In this document: positions 51,503 through 62,821 of the stretch, one piece after another | How positions within the stretch are numbered: position 1 is the first letter of the stretch | Layout: each line of letters begins with the position of its first letter | DNA from: Synechococcus sp. BO 8801 | GTDB taxonomy: Bacteria; Cyanobacteriota; Cyanobacteriia; PCC-6307; Cyanobiaceae | Direction of reading: 5' to 3' | Assembly: GCF_002252675.1 (NCBI RefSeq) | Contig: NZ_NQKY01000013.1 | Location: 1 to 64,000, forward strand | DNA: 64,000 nt | Notes under the pieces: generated by a model | The model's input: the letters and a program-made list of their open reading frames with translations, nothing else | Databases searched by the model: none | Told to the model about the DNA's origin: nothing | Made by a program: the position numbers and the translations under genes

Positions 51503-52371
51503 CGGCCGTGCTCACCTGGCTGATCGAACCGCTCCAGCAGGAGTTCATGGTGCGGGCCCTGCTGGTCAGCATGCTCGTCTCCTGTGTCTGCGGCCTGCTC
51601 TCCTGCTACATGACGCTCAAGGGCTGGGCCCTGATGGGGGATGCGGTGTCCCATGCGGTGATGCCGGGCGTGGTGATCGCCTACGCCCTGAACCTGCCCT
51701 TCGCGGTGGGGGCCTTCGTCTTCGGGGTCGGCTCGGTGGCCCTGATCGGCTACATCAAGCAGATGACCCGGATCAAGGAGGACACGGTGATCGGGCTGGT
51801 GTTCACCGGCTTCTTCGCCCTCGGCCTGACGCTGATCTCCAAGGTGCGAAGCAGCATCGACCTCTCCCACATCCTGTTCGGCAACGTGCTGGGCATCAGC
51901 TCCTCCGACATCCTCCAGACGGTGGTGATCAGCGTGCTGGTGCTCTCGGTGCTGCTGGTGCTGCGCAAGGACTTTCTGCTGTTCTGCTTCGATCCCACCC
52001 ACGCCCGCTCCATCGGCCTTCACACCGGCGTGCTGCACTACCTGCTGCTGTCGATGCTGTCCCTGGCGGCCGTGGCGGGCCTGCAGACGGTGGGCATCAT
52101 CCTCGTGGTGGCGATGCTGGTCACACCGGGCGCCACCGCCTACCTGCTCACCGACCGCTTCGACCGCATGGTGTGGCTCTCGATCCTCTCGGCGGTGATC
52201 TCCAGCGTGGCCGGCATCTACTGGAGCTACTGGATGGATGCCTCCACCGCCGGCTGCATCGTGCTGGTGCAGACGCTGCTGTTCCTGGTGTGCTTCCTGC
52301 TGGCGCCGCGCCATGGCCTGCTGGCCCAGCGGCGCCGCTCGCCGCGGGCCTCCCGCTTCCCATCCGCGTGA
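51499..52371 (+). CDS. mntB: Manganese ABC transporter permease
   Basis: A 290-residue integral membrane protein with about eight hydrophobic helices, of the ABC-3 family of metal permeases. The family markers are SCVCGLLSCYMTLKGWALMGDAVSHAVMPGVVIAY, GLVFTGFFALGLTLISK and LQTVGIILVVAMLVTPGATAYLLTDRFD. It completes mntCAB for Mn uptake. Its GTGA-overlapped neighbour downstream is DUF4336, so four genes probably form one transcript. The C-terminal 20 residues are basic and cytosolic. Confidence 0.95.
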   Translation: MTAVLTWLIEPLQQEFMVRALLVSMLVSCVCGLLSCYMTLKGWALMGDAVSHAVMPGVVIAYALNLPFAVGAFVFGVGSVALIGYIKQMTRIKEDTVIGLVFTGFFALGLTLISKVRSSIDLSHILFGNVLGISSSDILQTVVISVLVLSVLLVLRKDFLLFCFDPTHARSIGLHTGVLHYLLLSMLSLAAVAGLQTVGIILVVAMLVTPGATAYLLTDRFDRMVWLSILSAVISSVAGIYWSYWMDASTAGCIVLVQTLLFLVCFLLAPRHGLLAQRRRSPRASRFPSA

Positions 52372-53558
52372 GCGCGTCCGCCAGCGGCGCCGCCCCGGTC
52401 TCGCCCGCGGACCAGCGCTGGCCCTGGTGGCCGCTGCTGCCCCTCTACCCCTACGGCCGCCGCCGCACCCTGGTGCGGGAGCTGGTGGCCGGACGGCTCT
52501 GGAGCTTCGAGCAGCTGCAGGGGGTCTGGTATGTGGCGGTGCCGATCCGCATGCTGGTGCTCCGGGTGCGGGAGGGGCTGCTGCTCTATGCCCCGGTGGC
52601 CCCCACCGCCGAGGTGCGCTCCCATCTGCGGGACCTGGAGGAGCGCCACGGCCCGGTGTGCACCATCGTCCTGCCCACCGCTTCAGGGCTGGAGCACAAG
52701 CTGCCGGTGCCGGCCATGGCCCGGGCTTTCCCTCGAGCCCAGGTATGGGTCACGCCGCGGCAGTGGAGTTTCCCCCTGGCGCTGCCGCCCGCCTGGCTGG
52801 GGTTCCCCGCCGCCCGCACCCGGGTGCTGCTCAGCGACGGGGTACCCCATGGCGACCAGCTCGACTGGCTGCCCCTGGGCCCCCTGGACCTGGGGCTGGG
52901 CACCTTCCTGGAGATCGCCTGCTTCGATCGGGCCAGCGGCAGCCTGCTGCTCACCGATGCCCTGGTGGCGATTCCGCCGGAGCCGCCGGCGGTGTTCGAT
53001 CTCGATCCCACGCCACTGCTGTTCCATGCCCGCGAGCGGGGGGATGAGCCGCTGCAGGACGATCCCGAGCGACGCCTCCGGGGCTGGTGGCGGCTGGTGC
53101 TGTTCGCCACCTACCTGCGCCCCCGTCCCCTGGAGGTGCCGCCCCTGGGCGAGGTGCTGCGCCGCTGCCTGGCACCGGGGTGTCGCGACGCCCGGGCCCA
53201 CTTCGGCTTCTACCCGTTCCGGTGGCTGCCCGGCTGGCAGGCCGACTTCCAGGCCCTGGCGCCGGGGGGCCGCAGCACCCTGCAGGTGGCGGCCGTGCTG
53301 GAGCGGCTGGTGTTCCCGCGCCAGCGGGCCGCCCTGGTGGCCTGGATCCGGCTTCTGGCGGGCCTGAAGGACCTGCGCTGGGTGGTTCCGGCCCACCATG
53401 ACGCCCCCGTGGCCAGTTCGCCCCAGGAGCTGGCGGCCCTGGCCGATCGGATCGAAGCGGACGACTGGGCCCCCGATCAGGGAGCCTGGGAAACCCTCGC
53501 CGGAATCGACAACACCCTGGTGCGGCTGGGGCTGGTGCCGGGGGAAGGGGAGCGCTGA
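52368..53558 (+). CDS. DUF4336 family protein, possible metal-binding hydrolase fold
   Basis: A 396-residue soluble protein. The GTG at 52368 overlaps the mntB stop (GTGA). It contains the DUF4336 blocks WYVAVPIRMLVLRVREGLLLYAPVAPT, LPTASGLEHKLPVPAMARAFPRAQVWVTPRQWSFPL, LLTDALVAIP and late WVVPAHHDAPV. The family has been related to metallo-beta-lactamase folds and retains some His residues (LEHK, PAHHDA), but the classic HxHxDH is absent. Translational coupling to the Mn transporter suggests a role in metal handling. This is inference. Confidence 0.78.
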   Translation: MSASASGAAPVSPADQRWPWWPLLPLYPYGRRRTLVRELVAGRLWSFEQLQGVWYVAVPIRMLVLRVREGLLLYAPVAPTAEVRSHLRDLEERHGPVCTIVLPTASGLEHKLPVPAMARAFPRAQVWVTPRQWSFPLALPPAWLGFPAARTRVLLSDGVPHGDQLDWLPLGPLDLGLGTFLEIACFDRASGSLLLTDALVAIPPEPPAVFDLDPTPLLFHARERGDEPLQDDPERRLRGWWRLVLFATYLRPRPLEVPPLGEVLRRCLAPGCRDARAHFGFYPFRWLPGWQADFQALAPGGRSTLQVAAVLERLVFPRQRAALVAWIRLLAGLKDLRWVVPAHHDAPVASSPQELAALADRIEADDWAPDQGAWETLAGIDNTLVRLGLVPGEGER

Positions 53559-53580
53559 GGCCTGGAGGGGGCGCTGAGGG

Positions 53581-53940
53581 CTAGAGCTCGAGTTCGCCGG
53601 GGTCTGCGTCGAGGCCCCCCTCGAAGCCACCGCTGCCGAGCATGGCCGACTCCAGCTCCATGCGCTGCTCCATCTGGCGCAGGAAGTAACCGGTCATCAT
53701 GGCCGAGGCCAGCAGGCCCGCGAGGTTGTCGCGGCTGGCCTGGATCTTCACCTCGAACTGCTCACCGGGAAGCATGCCCAGCAGGCCCTGGACGTTGTGG
53801 CGGATGATGTCCTGGATGTCGCCGGTGGCCGAGCGCGCCACCCTCTGGAGCACATCCGGGGACTGTTCCTGCAGGTACTGAATCAGCGAATTGTCGCTGA
53901 TCGCCTCGTTGTCGGCGGTCAGGAACTCCGGGTTGAACAT
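53581..53940 (-). CDS. DUF760 family protein
   Basis: A 119-residue helical protein with the DUF760 core LIQYLQEQSPDVLQRVARSATGDIQDIIRHNVQGLLGMLPGEQFEVKIQASRDNLAGLLASAMMTGYFLR. The family is found in cyanobacteria and chloroplasts; no activity is known to me. The end is acidic and Gly-rich. Start ATG at 53940. It converges on DUF4336 with a 22-base gap, and follows the lepB gene on the same strand about 50 bases downstream. Confidence 0.87.
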   Translation of the reverse strand: MFNPEFLTADNEAISDNSLIQYLQEQSPDVLQRVARSATGDIQDIIRHNVQGLLGMLPGEQFEVKIQASRDNLAGLLASAMMTGYFLRQMEQRMELESAMLGSGGFEGGLDADPGELEL

Positions 53941-53989
53941 GTGCCCTCCGGTGTGCGCTGTAACACGACGTGCACCCTAACGCAGTCTT

Positions 53990-54604
53990 TCAAGCGGCTT
54001 CCCCAGCGTCGGGAGTGGAGAACCCAACCGGACCGAACCGGGCCAGGGGCCAGTAGCGCCAGATGGCGGTGCCGATCAGGTCGCTCTCCGGCAGGGGGCC
54101 CCAGAGGTGGGAATCCAGGCTGGCATTGCGGTTGTCCCCCAGCACCAGCACCTGCCCAGGCGGAACCACGAAGGGCTCCAGGGCGTAGTCCATCGGCTCC
54201 CGGGCCCAGTCCGGCTCGGCGGGGAGGCCGTTGCGCCAGAGGCGGCCTCCCTTGACCTCCACCCGATCGCCGGCCACCGCCACCACCCGCTTGATCAGGG
54301 CCGCGCCGGGGTCGTAGCCCGCCTGCTGCAGGGCGGCCGGCGGATGGAAGACGACGATGCGGCCCGTCCGCACCCCCGACCCGAAGCGGGGGCTCAGCTT
54401 CTCCACCAGGACCCGGTCCTGGAGCTGCAGGGTGGGCAGCATCGAGCCCGACGGGATCCAGCGTGGCTCCACCACCGTCCAGCGCAGCAGCAGGGCCACC
54501 AGCACCCACAGCAGCAGCCGGAACAGCTGCTGCAGCAGGCCCCTTGCCGCACCCTGGGGGGCGGAAGGCGGCGTGGGCGGGGCGATGGCGGGGCCGCTGC
54601 CCAT
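53990..54604 (-). CDS. lepB: Type-I signal peptidase
   Basis: A 204-residue membrane-bound protease that cleaves secretory signal peptides, with one N-terminal membrane helix (LFRLLLWVLVALLLRWTVV). The catalytic Ser54 is in IPSGSMLPTL and the Lys105 in LIKRVVAVAGD; the box-E motif VLGDNRNASLDSHLWG is complete. The N-terminal 20 residues are Pro/Gly-rich. It is divergent from menD, with 54 bases between starts. Confidence 0.96.
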   Translation of the reverse strand: MGSGPAIAPPTPPSAPQGAARGLLQQLFRLLLWVLVALLLRWTVVEPRWIPSGSMLPTLQLQDRVLVEKLSPRFGSGVRTGRIVVFHPPAALQQAGYDPGAALIKRVVAVAGDRVEVKGGRLWRNGLPAEPDWAREPMDYALEPFVVPPGQVLVLGDNRNASLDSHLWGPLPESDLIGTAIWRYWPLARFGPVGFSTPDAGEAA

Positions 54605-54658
54605 GGGGAAACCGTCCGTGAGGATGATTCCCCCATCCTGAACACCGGAGCGTCCCCC

Positions 54659-56494
54659 TTGGCCGGGTCCGCCACATCACTGGCCAATGTGCAGGCGGCT
54701 GTGGCGCTCCTCAACGCGCTGCGCCGGGGCGGCCTGGCCCACGGGGTGCTCTGCCCCGGCAGCCGTTCGGCCCCCCTGGCGGTGGCGGCCGCCCTGCTGG
54801 AGCCCGGGGGCCTGCAACTGCACACCGCCATCGACGAGCGTTCCGCCGCCTTCTTCGCCCTCGGCCTGGGCAGGGCCAGCGGCCAGCCAGCGGCCGTGAT
54901 CACGACCTCGGGCAGCGCCGTGGCCAACCTGCTGCCCGCCGCCGTGGAGGCCGACTTCGGCTCGATCCCCCTGCTGCTGCTCACGGCCGACCGACCGGCG
55001 CGGCTCAAGGGCTGCGGCGCCAACCAGAGCGTCAACCAGGAGGTGTTCCTGGTGGGCAGCTGCCGCTGGCTGGGCGAGGGCGACCCGGAGGGGCTGGCCG
55101 CCATGGCCCCCGCGGAACTGGACGCCCTGGCCCGCCAGGCCTTGGCCGCCGCCCGGGGCGATGGGGCCGGCCGCTGCGCCGGCCCGGTGCACCTCAACCT
55201 GCCCTTCGACGAACCCCTGCATGCGGACGGCACGGATCTGACCCGGCTGGCCGCCGCACTGGCCGAAGCGCTGCCGCCGCCCCCGTCGGCTGGCCCCGCA
55301 GCCACCACGACCCCCCCGGCGCCCGCCGTGCCCCAGGCCTCTCCCGACACCGGCCTGGACCCGGACCGCCCCGGTGTCGTGGTGGCCGGCCCCTGGCGCG
55401 GGGCCCCGGCGGCCTGGCCGGCCCACGTGGAAGCCCTGCGGCGCTGGCAGCGGCGCAGCGGCTGGCCGGTGCTGGCCGATGCCCTCTCGGGCCTGCGGGG
55501 CCTGCCGGATCTGGAGACGGTGACGGCCTACGACCTGATCCTCTCGGAGGGCGCCGGCGGCGAGGTGGCGGCGCCGGCGGGTGCGCTGCAGGTGCTGCGC
55601 CTGGGCCCCCTGCCGGCCAGCCGGCGTCTGCAGCGCTGGCTGGCGGCCCAGGGGGGGCCCCAGGTGCTGGTGAGCGAAGGGGACGGGCGCCGGCTCGATC
55701 CCCTCGGGGTGGTGCGGGGTCAGGCGAGCGCCGGGCTGACGGCCTGGGTGGCGGGGCAGACGCCGCCGACCGGGGCGGGCGATCCATCGGAAGCATCACT
55801 GGCGCTGGCGGGCCGCTGGCGGCGGGCGGAGGCGGCGGTGCAGGCCCTGCTGGAGCGCGAGCTGGCCGGGGAGCAGGGGGAGCCGGCCCTGGCCCGGCGG
55901 TTGAGCCGGCTGCTGCCGGCGGGGCTGCCCGTGCTGCTGGCCAACAGCAGTCCGGTGCGGGACTGGGAGAGCTTCGCCGACCCGGCCGCCCCAGCCCGGC
56001 CGATGCATGGTTTCCGGGGGGCCTCCGGCATCGACGGCACCCTCTCGAGCGCCTGCGGCCTGGCCGAAGCCCTCGGCGCCCTGGTGCTGGTGAGCGGCGA
56101 TCTGGCCCTGCTGCACGATGCCAACGGCTGGCTGTGGCGCCCGCAGCTGCGGGGGCGGCTCACCATCGTGCTGATCGACAACGGCGGCGGCGGCATCTTC
56201 GAGCAGCTGCCCATCCGCACCCAGCCGGCGGCGGCGATGGATTTCGAGCGCCTGTTCGCCATGCCCCAGCCGGTGGACCCGCTGGCGCTGGCGGCGGTGC
56301 ACGGGGTCCCCGGCCGGCGGCTGGAGTGCCTGGATGCCCTGGAGGACGCCCTGGCCTGGGCCCTGGCCCAGCCTTTGGCCCTGCTGGTGCTGACCACCGA
56401 CCGACGCCGGGATGCGGCCCTGCGGCAGCGGCTGCGCACAATGGCCGCAGATCTGGCCGACCCCCTGGCCACCGGGCCGATCCCCTCCCCATGA
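54659..56494 (+). CDS. menD: SEPHCHC synthase (menaquinone/phylloquinone pathway MenD)
   Basis: About 611 residues. The ThDP enzyme adds 2-oxoglutarate to isochorismate, the first step specific to naphthoquinones; in cyanobacteria the product becomes phylloquinone for photosystem [71 protein letters not shown] and [14 protein letters not shown] match the family, and ThDP binding uses the late GDLALLHD...[11 protein letters not shown] region. No in-frame ATG or GTG lies upstream of the first conserved helix, so a TTG at 54659 is proposed. It overlaps menB by four bases. Confidence 0.94.
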   Translation: MAGSATSLANVQAAVALLNALRRGGLAHGVLCPGSRSAPLAVAAALLEPGGLQLHTAIDERSAAFFALGLGRASGQPAAVITTSGSAVANLLPAAVEADFGSIPLLLLTADRPARLKGCGANQSVNQEVFLVGSCRWLGEGDPEGLAAMAPAELDALARQALAAARGDGAGRCAGPVHLNLPFDEPLHADGTDLTRLAAALAEALPPPPSAGPAATTTPPAPAVPQASPDTGLDPDRPGVVVAGPWRGAPAAWPAHVEALRRWQRRSGWPVLADALSGLRGLPDLETVTAYDLILSEGAGGEVAAPAGALQVLRLGPLPASRRLQRWLAAQGGPQVLVSEGDGRRLDPLGVVRGQASAGLTAWVAGQTPPTGAGDPSEASLALAGRWRRAEAAVQALLERELAGEQGEPALARRLSRLLPAGLPVLLANSSPVRDWESFADPAAPARPMHGFRGASGIDGTLSSACGLAEALGALVLVSGDLALLHDANGWLWRPQLRGRLTIVLIDNGGGGIFEQLPIRTQPAAAMDFERLFAMPQPVDPLALAAVHGVPGRRLECLDALEDALAWALAQPLALLVLTTDRRRDAALRQRLRTMAADLADPLATGPIPSP

Positions 56495-57345
56495 CCCCCG
56501 TTCCCCCCGCCCCGCCGCACTGGACCAGCGCCGGCACCTACAGCGATATCCGCTTCGAGACCAGCGGCGACGGGATCGCCCGGATCAGCATCAACCGGCC
56601 CGAGAAGCGCAACGCCTTCCGCCCCCTCACCGTGCAGGAGCTCTGCGATGCCTTCAACCGGGTGCGGGACGACCCCTCCATCGGTGTGGTGCTGTTCACC
56701 GGCGAGGGGCCGGCCGCCGACGGCGTCTGGGCCTTCTGCGCCGGCGGTGACCAGAGCGTGCGCGGCGACGGCGGCTATCTCGACGATTCGGGCCTGCCGC
56801 GGCTCAATGTGCTCGATCTGCAGCGGATCATCCGCAGCCTGCCCAAGGTGGTGATCGCCCTGGTGGCGGGTTACGCCATCGGCGGCGGCCAGGTGCTGCA
56901 CCTGCTCTGCGACCTGAGCCTGGCGGCCGAGAACGCCGTCTTCGGCCAGACCGGGCCGCGGGTGGGAAGTTTCGACGGTGGCTTCGGCGCCGGCTACCTG
57001 GCCCGGGTGGTGGGCCAGCGCAAGGCCCGGGAGATCTGGTTCCTCTGCCGCCGCTACGACGCCCACGAGGCCCTGGCCATGGGGCTGGTGAACGCGGTGG
57101 TGCCCCTGGAGGAGCTGGAGCGCCAGGGGGTGGCCTGGGCGCGGGAGGTGCTGCAGCACAGCCCCACGGCGATCCGCTGCCTGAAGGCCGCCTTCAACGC
57201 CGAGACCGACGGGCTGGCGGGCATCCAGGAGCTGGCGGGCCAGGCCACCCACCTCTTCTATCGGACCAGCGAAGGCCAGGAGGGGCGCAATGCCTTCCTG
57301 GAGAAACGGGACCCGGACTTTTCCGAGGCGCCCTGGCTGCCCTGA
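56491..57345 (+). CDS. menB: 1,4-dihydroxy-2-naphthoyl-CoA synthase
   Basis: A 284-residue crotonase-fold enzyme that closes the naphthoate ring in phylloquinone synthesis. Oxyanion-hole and active-site blocks [79 protein letters not shown] are typical of MenB, including the catalytic-site bicarbonate loop of type I enzymes ([10 protein letters not shown]). The start ATG overlaps the menD stop, so the two steps are co-translated. The 60-base gap to the GAF-GGDEF gene has no obvious terminator. Confidence 0.97.
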   Translation: MTPVPPAPPHWTSAGTYSDIRFETSGDGIARISINRPEKRNAFRPLTVQELCDAFNRVRDDPSIGVVLFTGEGPAADGVWAFCAGGDQSVRGDGGYLDDSGLPRLNVLDLQRIIRSLPKVVIALVAGYAIGGGQVLHLLCDLSLAAENAVFGQTGPRVGSFDGGFGAGYLARVVGQRKAREIWFLCRRYDAHEALAMGLVNAVVPLEELERQGVAWAREVLQHSPTAIRCLKAAFNAETDGLAGIQELAGQATHLFYRTSEGQEGRNAFLEKRDPDFSEAPWLP

Positions 57346-57405
57346 GGGCCCTGGCTGCCCTGATGGGGCCCCGGTCCATACTGCCTTCCCTGGCAGCGAC
57401 GACCG

Positions 57406-58374
57406 GTGTCCTCCTATCCGATCCCGGACAACGAAGCCGAACGGCAGGCGGCGCTGGACGACCAGTACATCCTCGATACGGAACCCGGGGAGGATTTCAA
57501 CCGCATCACCCGCCTGGCCAGCCAGATGCTGGGGGTTCCGATCGCCCTGATCTCCCTGGTGGATCGCCAGCGGCAGTGGTTTCTCTCCCGGGTGGGCCTG
57601 GAGCCGAGTGAAACGCCGCGGGAGCTGGCCTTCTGTGCGCACACCATCTGCTCCGATGACGTCATGGTCGTCAGTGATGCGACCGCCGATGACCGCTTCA
57701 GGGACAATCCCCTCGTGACGGGGGACCCCCATATCCGCTTCTATGCGGGCGTCCCGCTGCAGACCCGCTCCGGCTTCAATGTGGGGACCCTGTGCGTGAT
57801 CAGCCCCCAACCGAGGCAGCTTGCCGGCACGGAGCAACAGCTGCTGCAGGATCTGGCCGGCATGGTGACGCAGTATCTGGAATCGCGGCGCAACAGCTAT
57901 CTCTGTCCGCTTACGGGGCTCCAGAACCGACGCCCCTTCCAGGAGGCGGGGCAGAGGGAGTGCCAGCGGGCTCGCCAGAGCGGCGATGCGCTCACCCTGC
58001 TGATCTTCGGACTCGATGATTTCCCTGGCTTCTGCGCCCGGTTCGGAGCTCCGCAGGGGGATCGGCTGCTCCAGGAGATGGCCGCCCGGCTGCTGAACCA
58101 GGTGGGGGAGAGCGCCCTTCTGGGCCGGGTGACCGCCGACGAATTCGCCATGCTGCGCCCAGGCCTCGACGGCCAGGAGGGGGTGGCCCTGGCGGAGCAG
58201 ATCCGGGCCGCCCTGGCCCTCGATGGCTGGCTGGTGGAGGGCGTCCGCCATCCGCTGGCCATTAGCTGCGGTGTCGCCTCGCTGGGCGATGACGACAGCG
58301 GCTTCAAGGACCTGTTCCGGCGGGCCGAGGCGGCCCTGAGCCAGGCCAGGTTGTCGGGAACGACGCCGGCCTAG
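57406..58374 (+). CDS. GAF-domain protein with a degenerate GGDEF domain
   Basis: A 322-residue cytoplasmic signalling protein. The GAF domain spans about residues 20-160 (LISLVDRQRQWFLSRVGL, ELAFCAHTICSDDVMVVSDA). From about 168 a diguanylate-cyclase-like domain starts at LCPLTGLQNRRPF. The catalytic loop, normally GGDEF, reads TADEF at residues 243-247 (58132-58146), so the GG needed for GTP is lost, although the D, E and F remain. The domain is probably catalytically weak or a sensor. The GTG at 57406 is the start. It is the first gene of the signalling block and converges on a hybrid kinase. Confidence 0.85.
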   Translation: MSSYPIPDNEAERQAALDDQYILDTEPGEDFNRITRLASQMLGVPIALISLVDRQRQWFLSRVGLEPSETPRELAFCAHTICSDDVMVVSDATADDRFRDNPLVTGDPHIRFYAGVPLQTRSGFNVGTLCVISPQPRQLAGTEQQLLQDLAGMVTQYLESRRNSYLCPLTGLQNRRPFQEAGQRECQRARQSGDALTLLIFGLDDFPGFCARFGAPQGDRLLQEMAARLLNQVGESALLGRVTADEFAMLRPGLDGQEGVALAEQIRAALALDGWLVEGVRHPLAISCGVASLGDDDSGFKDLFRRAEAALSQARLSGTTPA

Positions 58375-58389
58375 GGCGGGCCTCCCCGA

Positions 58390-60301
<1,912 letters not shown>

Positions 60302-60315
<14 letters not shown>

Positions 60316-61918
60316 CCCGGCGCCACTCCTGGAAACGATCCAGGGCGGCGCAGAGATCCACGAAACGCAGGGGCTTGGAGAGGAAGTCGTTCATTCCGGC
60401 GGCTTCACACTCCTGGCGATGGGAGCTGAAGGAATAGGCCGTCAAGGCGATGATGTACACATCCGCATAACCCTCGCTACGTAGTTGTCGGGCCGCAGAG
60501 ATGCCATCCAGACGGGGCATCTCCACATCCATGACCAGCAGATCGAAGGGCTCACTTCGGAGGCTCTGGAGTACGGCGTCGCCGTCACCCACCAGCTGGG
60601 CCGACAGGTTCAGCCGGGCCAGCATCAGCTCCAGCACGCGCTGGTTGACGCGGTTGTCGTCGGCCACCAGGATCCTCAGCCCAGGATCAAAACCCTGAGG
60701 AGAGCCGCTCTGGACAGGCTTCTGCTGGCTCTTCGAGGCCACCGCGAAGGGCAGGCGGACCGAGAAACAGCTGCCCTTGCCGAGGCTGGATTCCACCGAG
60801 ATCTCACCGCCCATCAGTTGGCAGAGCCGGGAACAGATGGCCAGGCCGAGCCCGGCACTCTGGCGGGTCTGCTCCGGATCGGCGTGCCCGACGAACTCCT
60901 CGAAGATGAACGGCAGGGCGGCGGCGGAAATGCCGATGCCGGTGTCGGAGACACGCAACAACAGGCCGACCGCATCCGCCGCCGTCCGGGTCGCCTCGAC
61001 GAAAAGCCGGATCTCCCCATGGTTGGTGTATTTGCAGGCATTTCCCAGCAGGTTGAAGAGGATCTGACGCAGCTTGAGATCATCACCGATCAACCATTGA
61101 GGCACTTCCGTCGACAGGCTGAGCCGCAGATCAAGCTGCCGAATGGAAGCCTGATGCTGAAAAAGGTTCAGCACGTCATCGAGCAGATGATGGAGATCAA
61201 AGGTTCTGGGGTTCAACGCCAGACGACCGGTCTCGATCTGGGAGATATCGAGAATGTCGTTGACCAGATTCAACAGATAGTCGCCGCTCTCATGGATGGT
61301 CTGGATCATCTCCCTGTGGCGTCCCTCCATCGGGCTGGCCAGCAGCAGGTCGCTCATCCCGATCACGGCGTTGAGCGGGGTACGGATCTCATGGCTCATC
61401 GTGGCCAGAAACCGTGTCTTCGACTGACTGGCCGCGAGGGCTTCATCCCGGGCCTGGCGCAGCTCAAGGGTTCGCTGGGCCACCTGCTGCTCCAGCTGAT
61501 CGCGCGCGTCAATCAGCCTGTCCTGGGCCTGGACGATCGCACTCTGATCCCGGAACGTGAAGACAAGCGAGGGCTTGCTCGGGACGTTGACGGTGGCCCA
61601 CGACACCTCGATGACCCGCCGGGGTGGGGCGCTGGTGAGCTCCCAGGTGGTGGTGCCCTCGGGAGCCTGCGTCCAGAAGGGCTGGCAGGCCTGGGGCTCG
61701 GCCGTGGCCTGGGGTTGGCTGTCGGGAAGGATCCCGCTCAGGGAGCGGCCCAGGCACTGCAGGCGTGGGAGACCCACGAAGCGATCGAAGGAGGCATTGG
61801 TCCACTCGACGATTCCATCGAGATCGGTGAAGGCGAGAGCTTCTTCGACCGCCCCGAGAGCCGCCTCCAGCCGGCCGAGGGTGGTGCGCAATTGGGCGAC
61901 GAGCTCCAGATCGGCCAT
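60302..61918 (-). CDS. Soluble PAS-histidine kinase-receiver hybrid protein
   Basis: A 538-residue cytosolic hybrid kinase. An N-terminal PAS-like region (about 20-125, ALAFTDLDGIVEWTNASFDRFVGL) leads by a coiled coil (RLIDARDQLEQQVAQRTLELRQARDEA) to the H-box FLATMSHEIRTPLNAVIG (His176). The N-box is ILFNLLGNACKYT, the ATP lid DTGIGIS and GLGLAICSRLCQLMGGEISV. The receiver has Asp464 (LLVMDVEMPRLDG) and a late Lys in FLSKPL. It overlaps the membrane-kinase gene by 14 bases, and a PAS protein is encoded just upstream. The kinase pair probably acts in one phosphorelay. Confidence 0.92.
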
Positions 61919-61925
61919 CCCGGAC

Positions 61926-62273
61926 TCAGCTCAGCGGGCGCAGGGTCGCCGCAAAGACCCAGCCATCCCCGCGCCGTTCGGCGACGATGAAGTGCTCTGA
62001 ATTGATGGCGCGCTGGTCCTTGCAGATCGTCATCAACTCCAGGGGATGGTTGAGGATCTGGGATTCACCAACGATCTGAAAGCGTGAGAATCCCAGGTGG
62101 TGGGCGTCGCGGAAAGAGTCGGGAAGAATCATGGAGAGGGACTGTCCCTCCAGATCCTTCAAGGTCCATCCATAGGTGGATTCAAACAGGTCGTTGATCT
62201 CCACGATGCACCCGTCACGGTCGGCGGCAACGAAGGGCAGGGACTTCTGGCGGAGCTCTTCAATCGTGACCAT
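61926..62273 (-). CDS. Single PAS-domain protein
   Basis: About 115 residues comprising little more than a PAS domain: FVAADRDGCIVEINDLFESTYGWTLKDLEGQSLSMILPDSFRDAH, then FQIVGESQILNHPLELMTICKDQRAINSEHFIVAERRGDGWVFAATLRPL. No kinase or other output is present, so it may modulate the neighbouring hybrid kinase, 8 bases downstream. ATG at 62273 (MVTIEELRQKS) is preferred over one 11 codons earlier at 62306. A ligand or chromophore cannot be assigned. Confidence 0.83.
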   Translation of the reverse strand: MVTIEELRQKSLPFVAADRDGCIVEINDLFESTYGWTLKDLEGQSLSMILPDSFRDAHHLGFSRFQIVGESQILNHPLELMTICKDQRAINSEHFIVAERRGDGWVFAATLRPLS

Positions 62274-62453
62274 GGCCAGCGCCGCACACATCACCGGGTG
62301 ATTCACAAACCTTAGCGCCGCATCCCGGAAGCCGCTCCGGCTCGATCAGGACCTGGACATGGCCACCCCCAGGCTGGACAAACCAGGAAGCCAGCCAGCC
62401 GCAACTCGCCCCGGGCCGGGCCGTCCGATGGCGGAAGCCCCAATCCTGCGGGA

Positions 62454-62816
62454 ATGGTAAGATCAACGAGATTTGAGATTCCATGTGTGGATGATCTCTC
62501 CATCCTGAACCCTTCAGGTTTGCTTGATGCCCAGAGTGGCGCCGAACTGCGATCATCCATCGGCTCTCTTCTGAACGAAAAGACAGGAGACATCCTGATT
62601 GACTTTCAGGGCATCGACTTCATGGACAGCAGTGGCTTCGGAGCCCTGGTTTCTGTGCTCAAACGGGTCAGGGAGCACGGAAAGCAGCTGTATCTGTGCA
62701 GTCTCACCAGCCAGGTGCGGATCGTTCTGGAGCTCACCGGCACCGAGAAGGTCTTCACCATCTTCCCGGATCGGGAGGCCTGCGTCTCGGCCCTGTCACA
62801 GAAGCCGATCGCCTGA
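62454..62816 (+). CDS. STAS-domain anti-sigma factor antagonist
   Basis: A 120-residue RsbV/SpoIIAA-like protein. It has ILNPSGLLDAQSGAELR, then LIDFQGIDFMDSSGFGALVSVLKRV, in which Ser59 is the likely phospho-site, and a C-terminal VFTIFPDREACVSAL helix. In partner switching, the unphosphorylated form frees a sigma factor or another target from a kinase. It sits between the divergent PAS gene and the convergent PP2C phosphatase, whose stop is 6 bases away. The ATG at 62454 lies 147 bases from the PAS gene's upstream ATG, so the promoters are divergent. Confidence 0.9.
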   Translation: MVRSTRFEIPCVDDLSILNPSGLLDAQSGAELRSSIGSLLNEKTGDILIDFQGIDFMDSSGFGALVSVLKRVREHGKQLYLCSLTSQVRIVLELTGTEKVFTIFPDREACVSALSQKPIA

Positions 62817-62821
62817 CGTTC

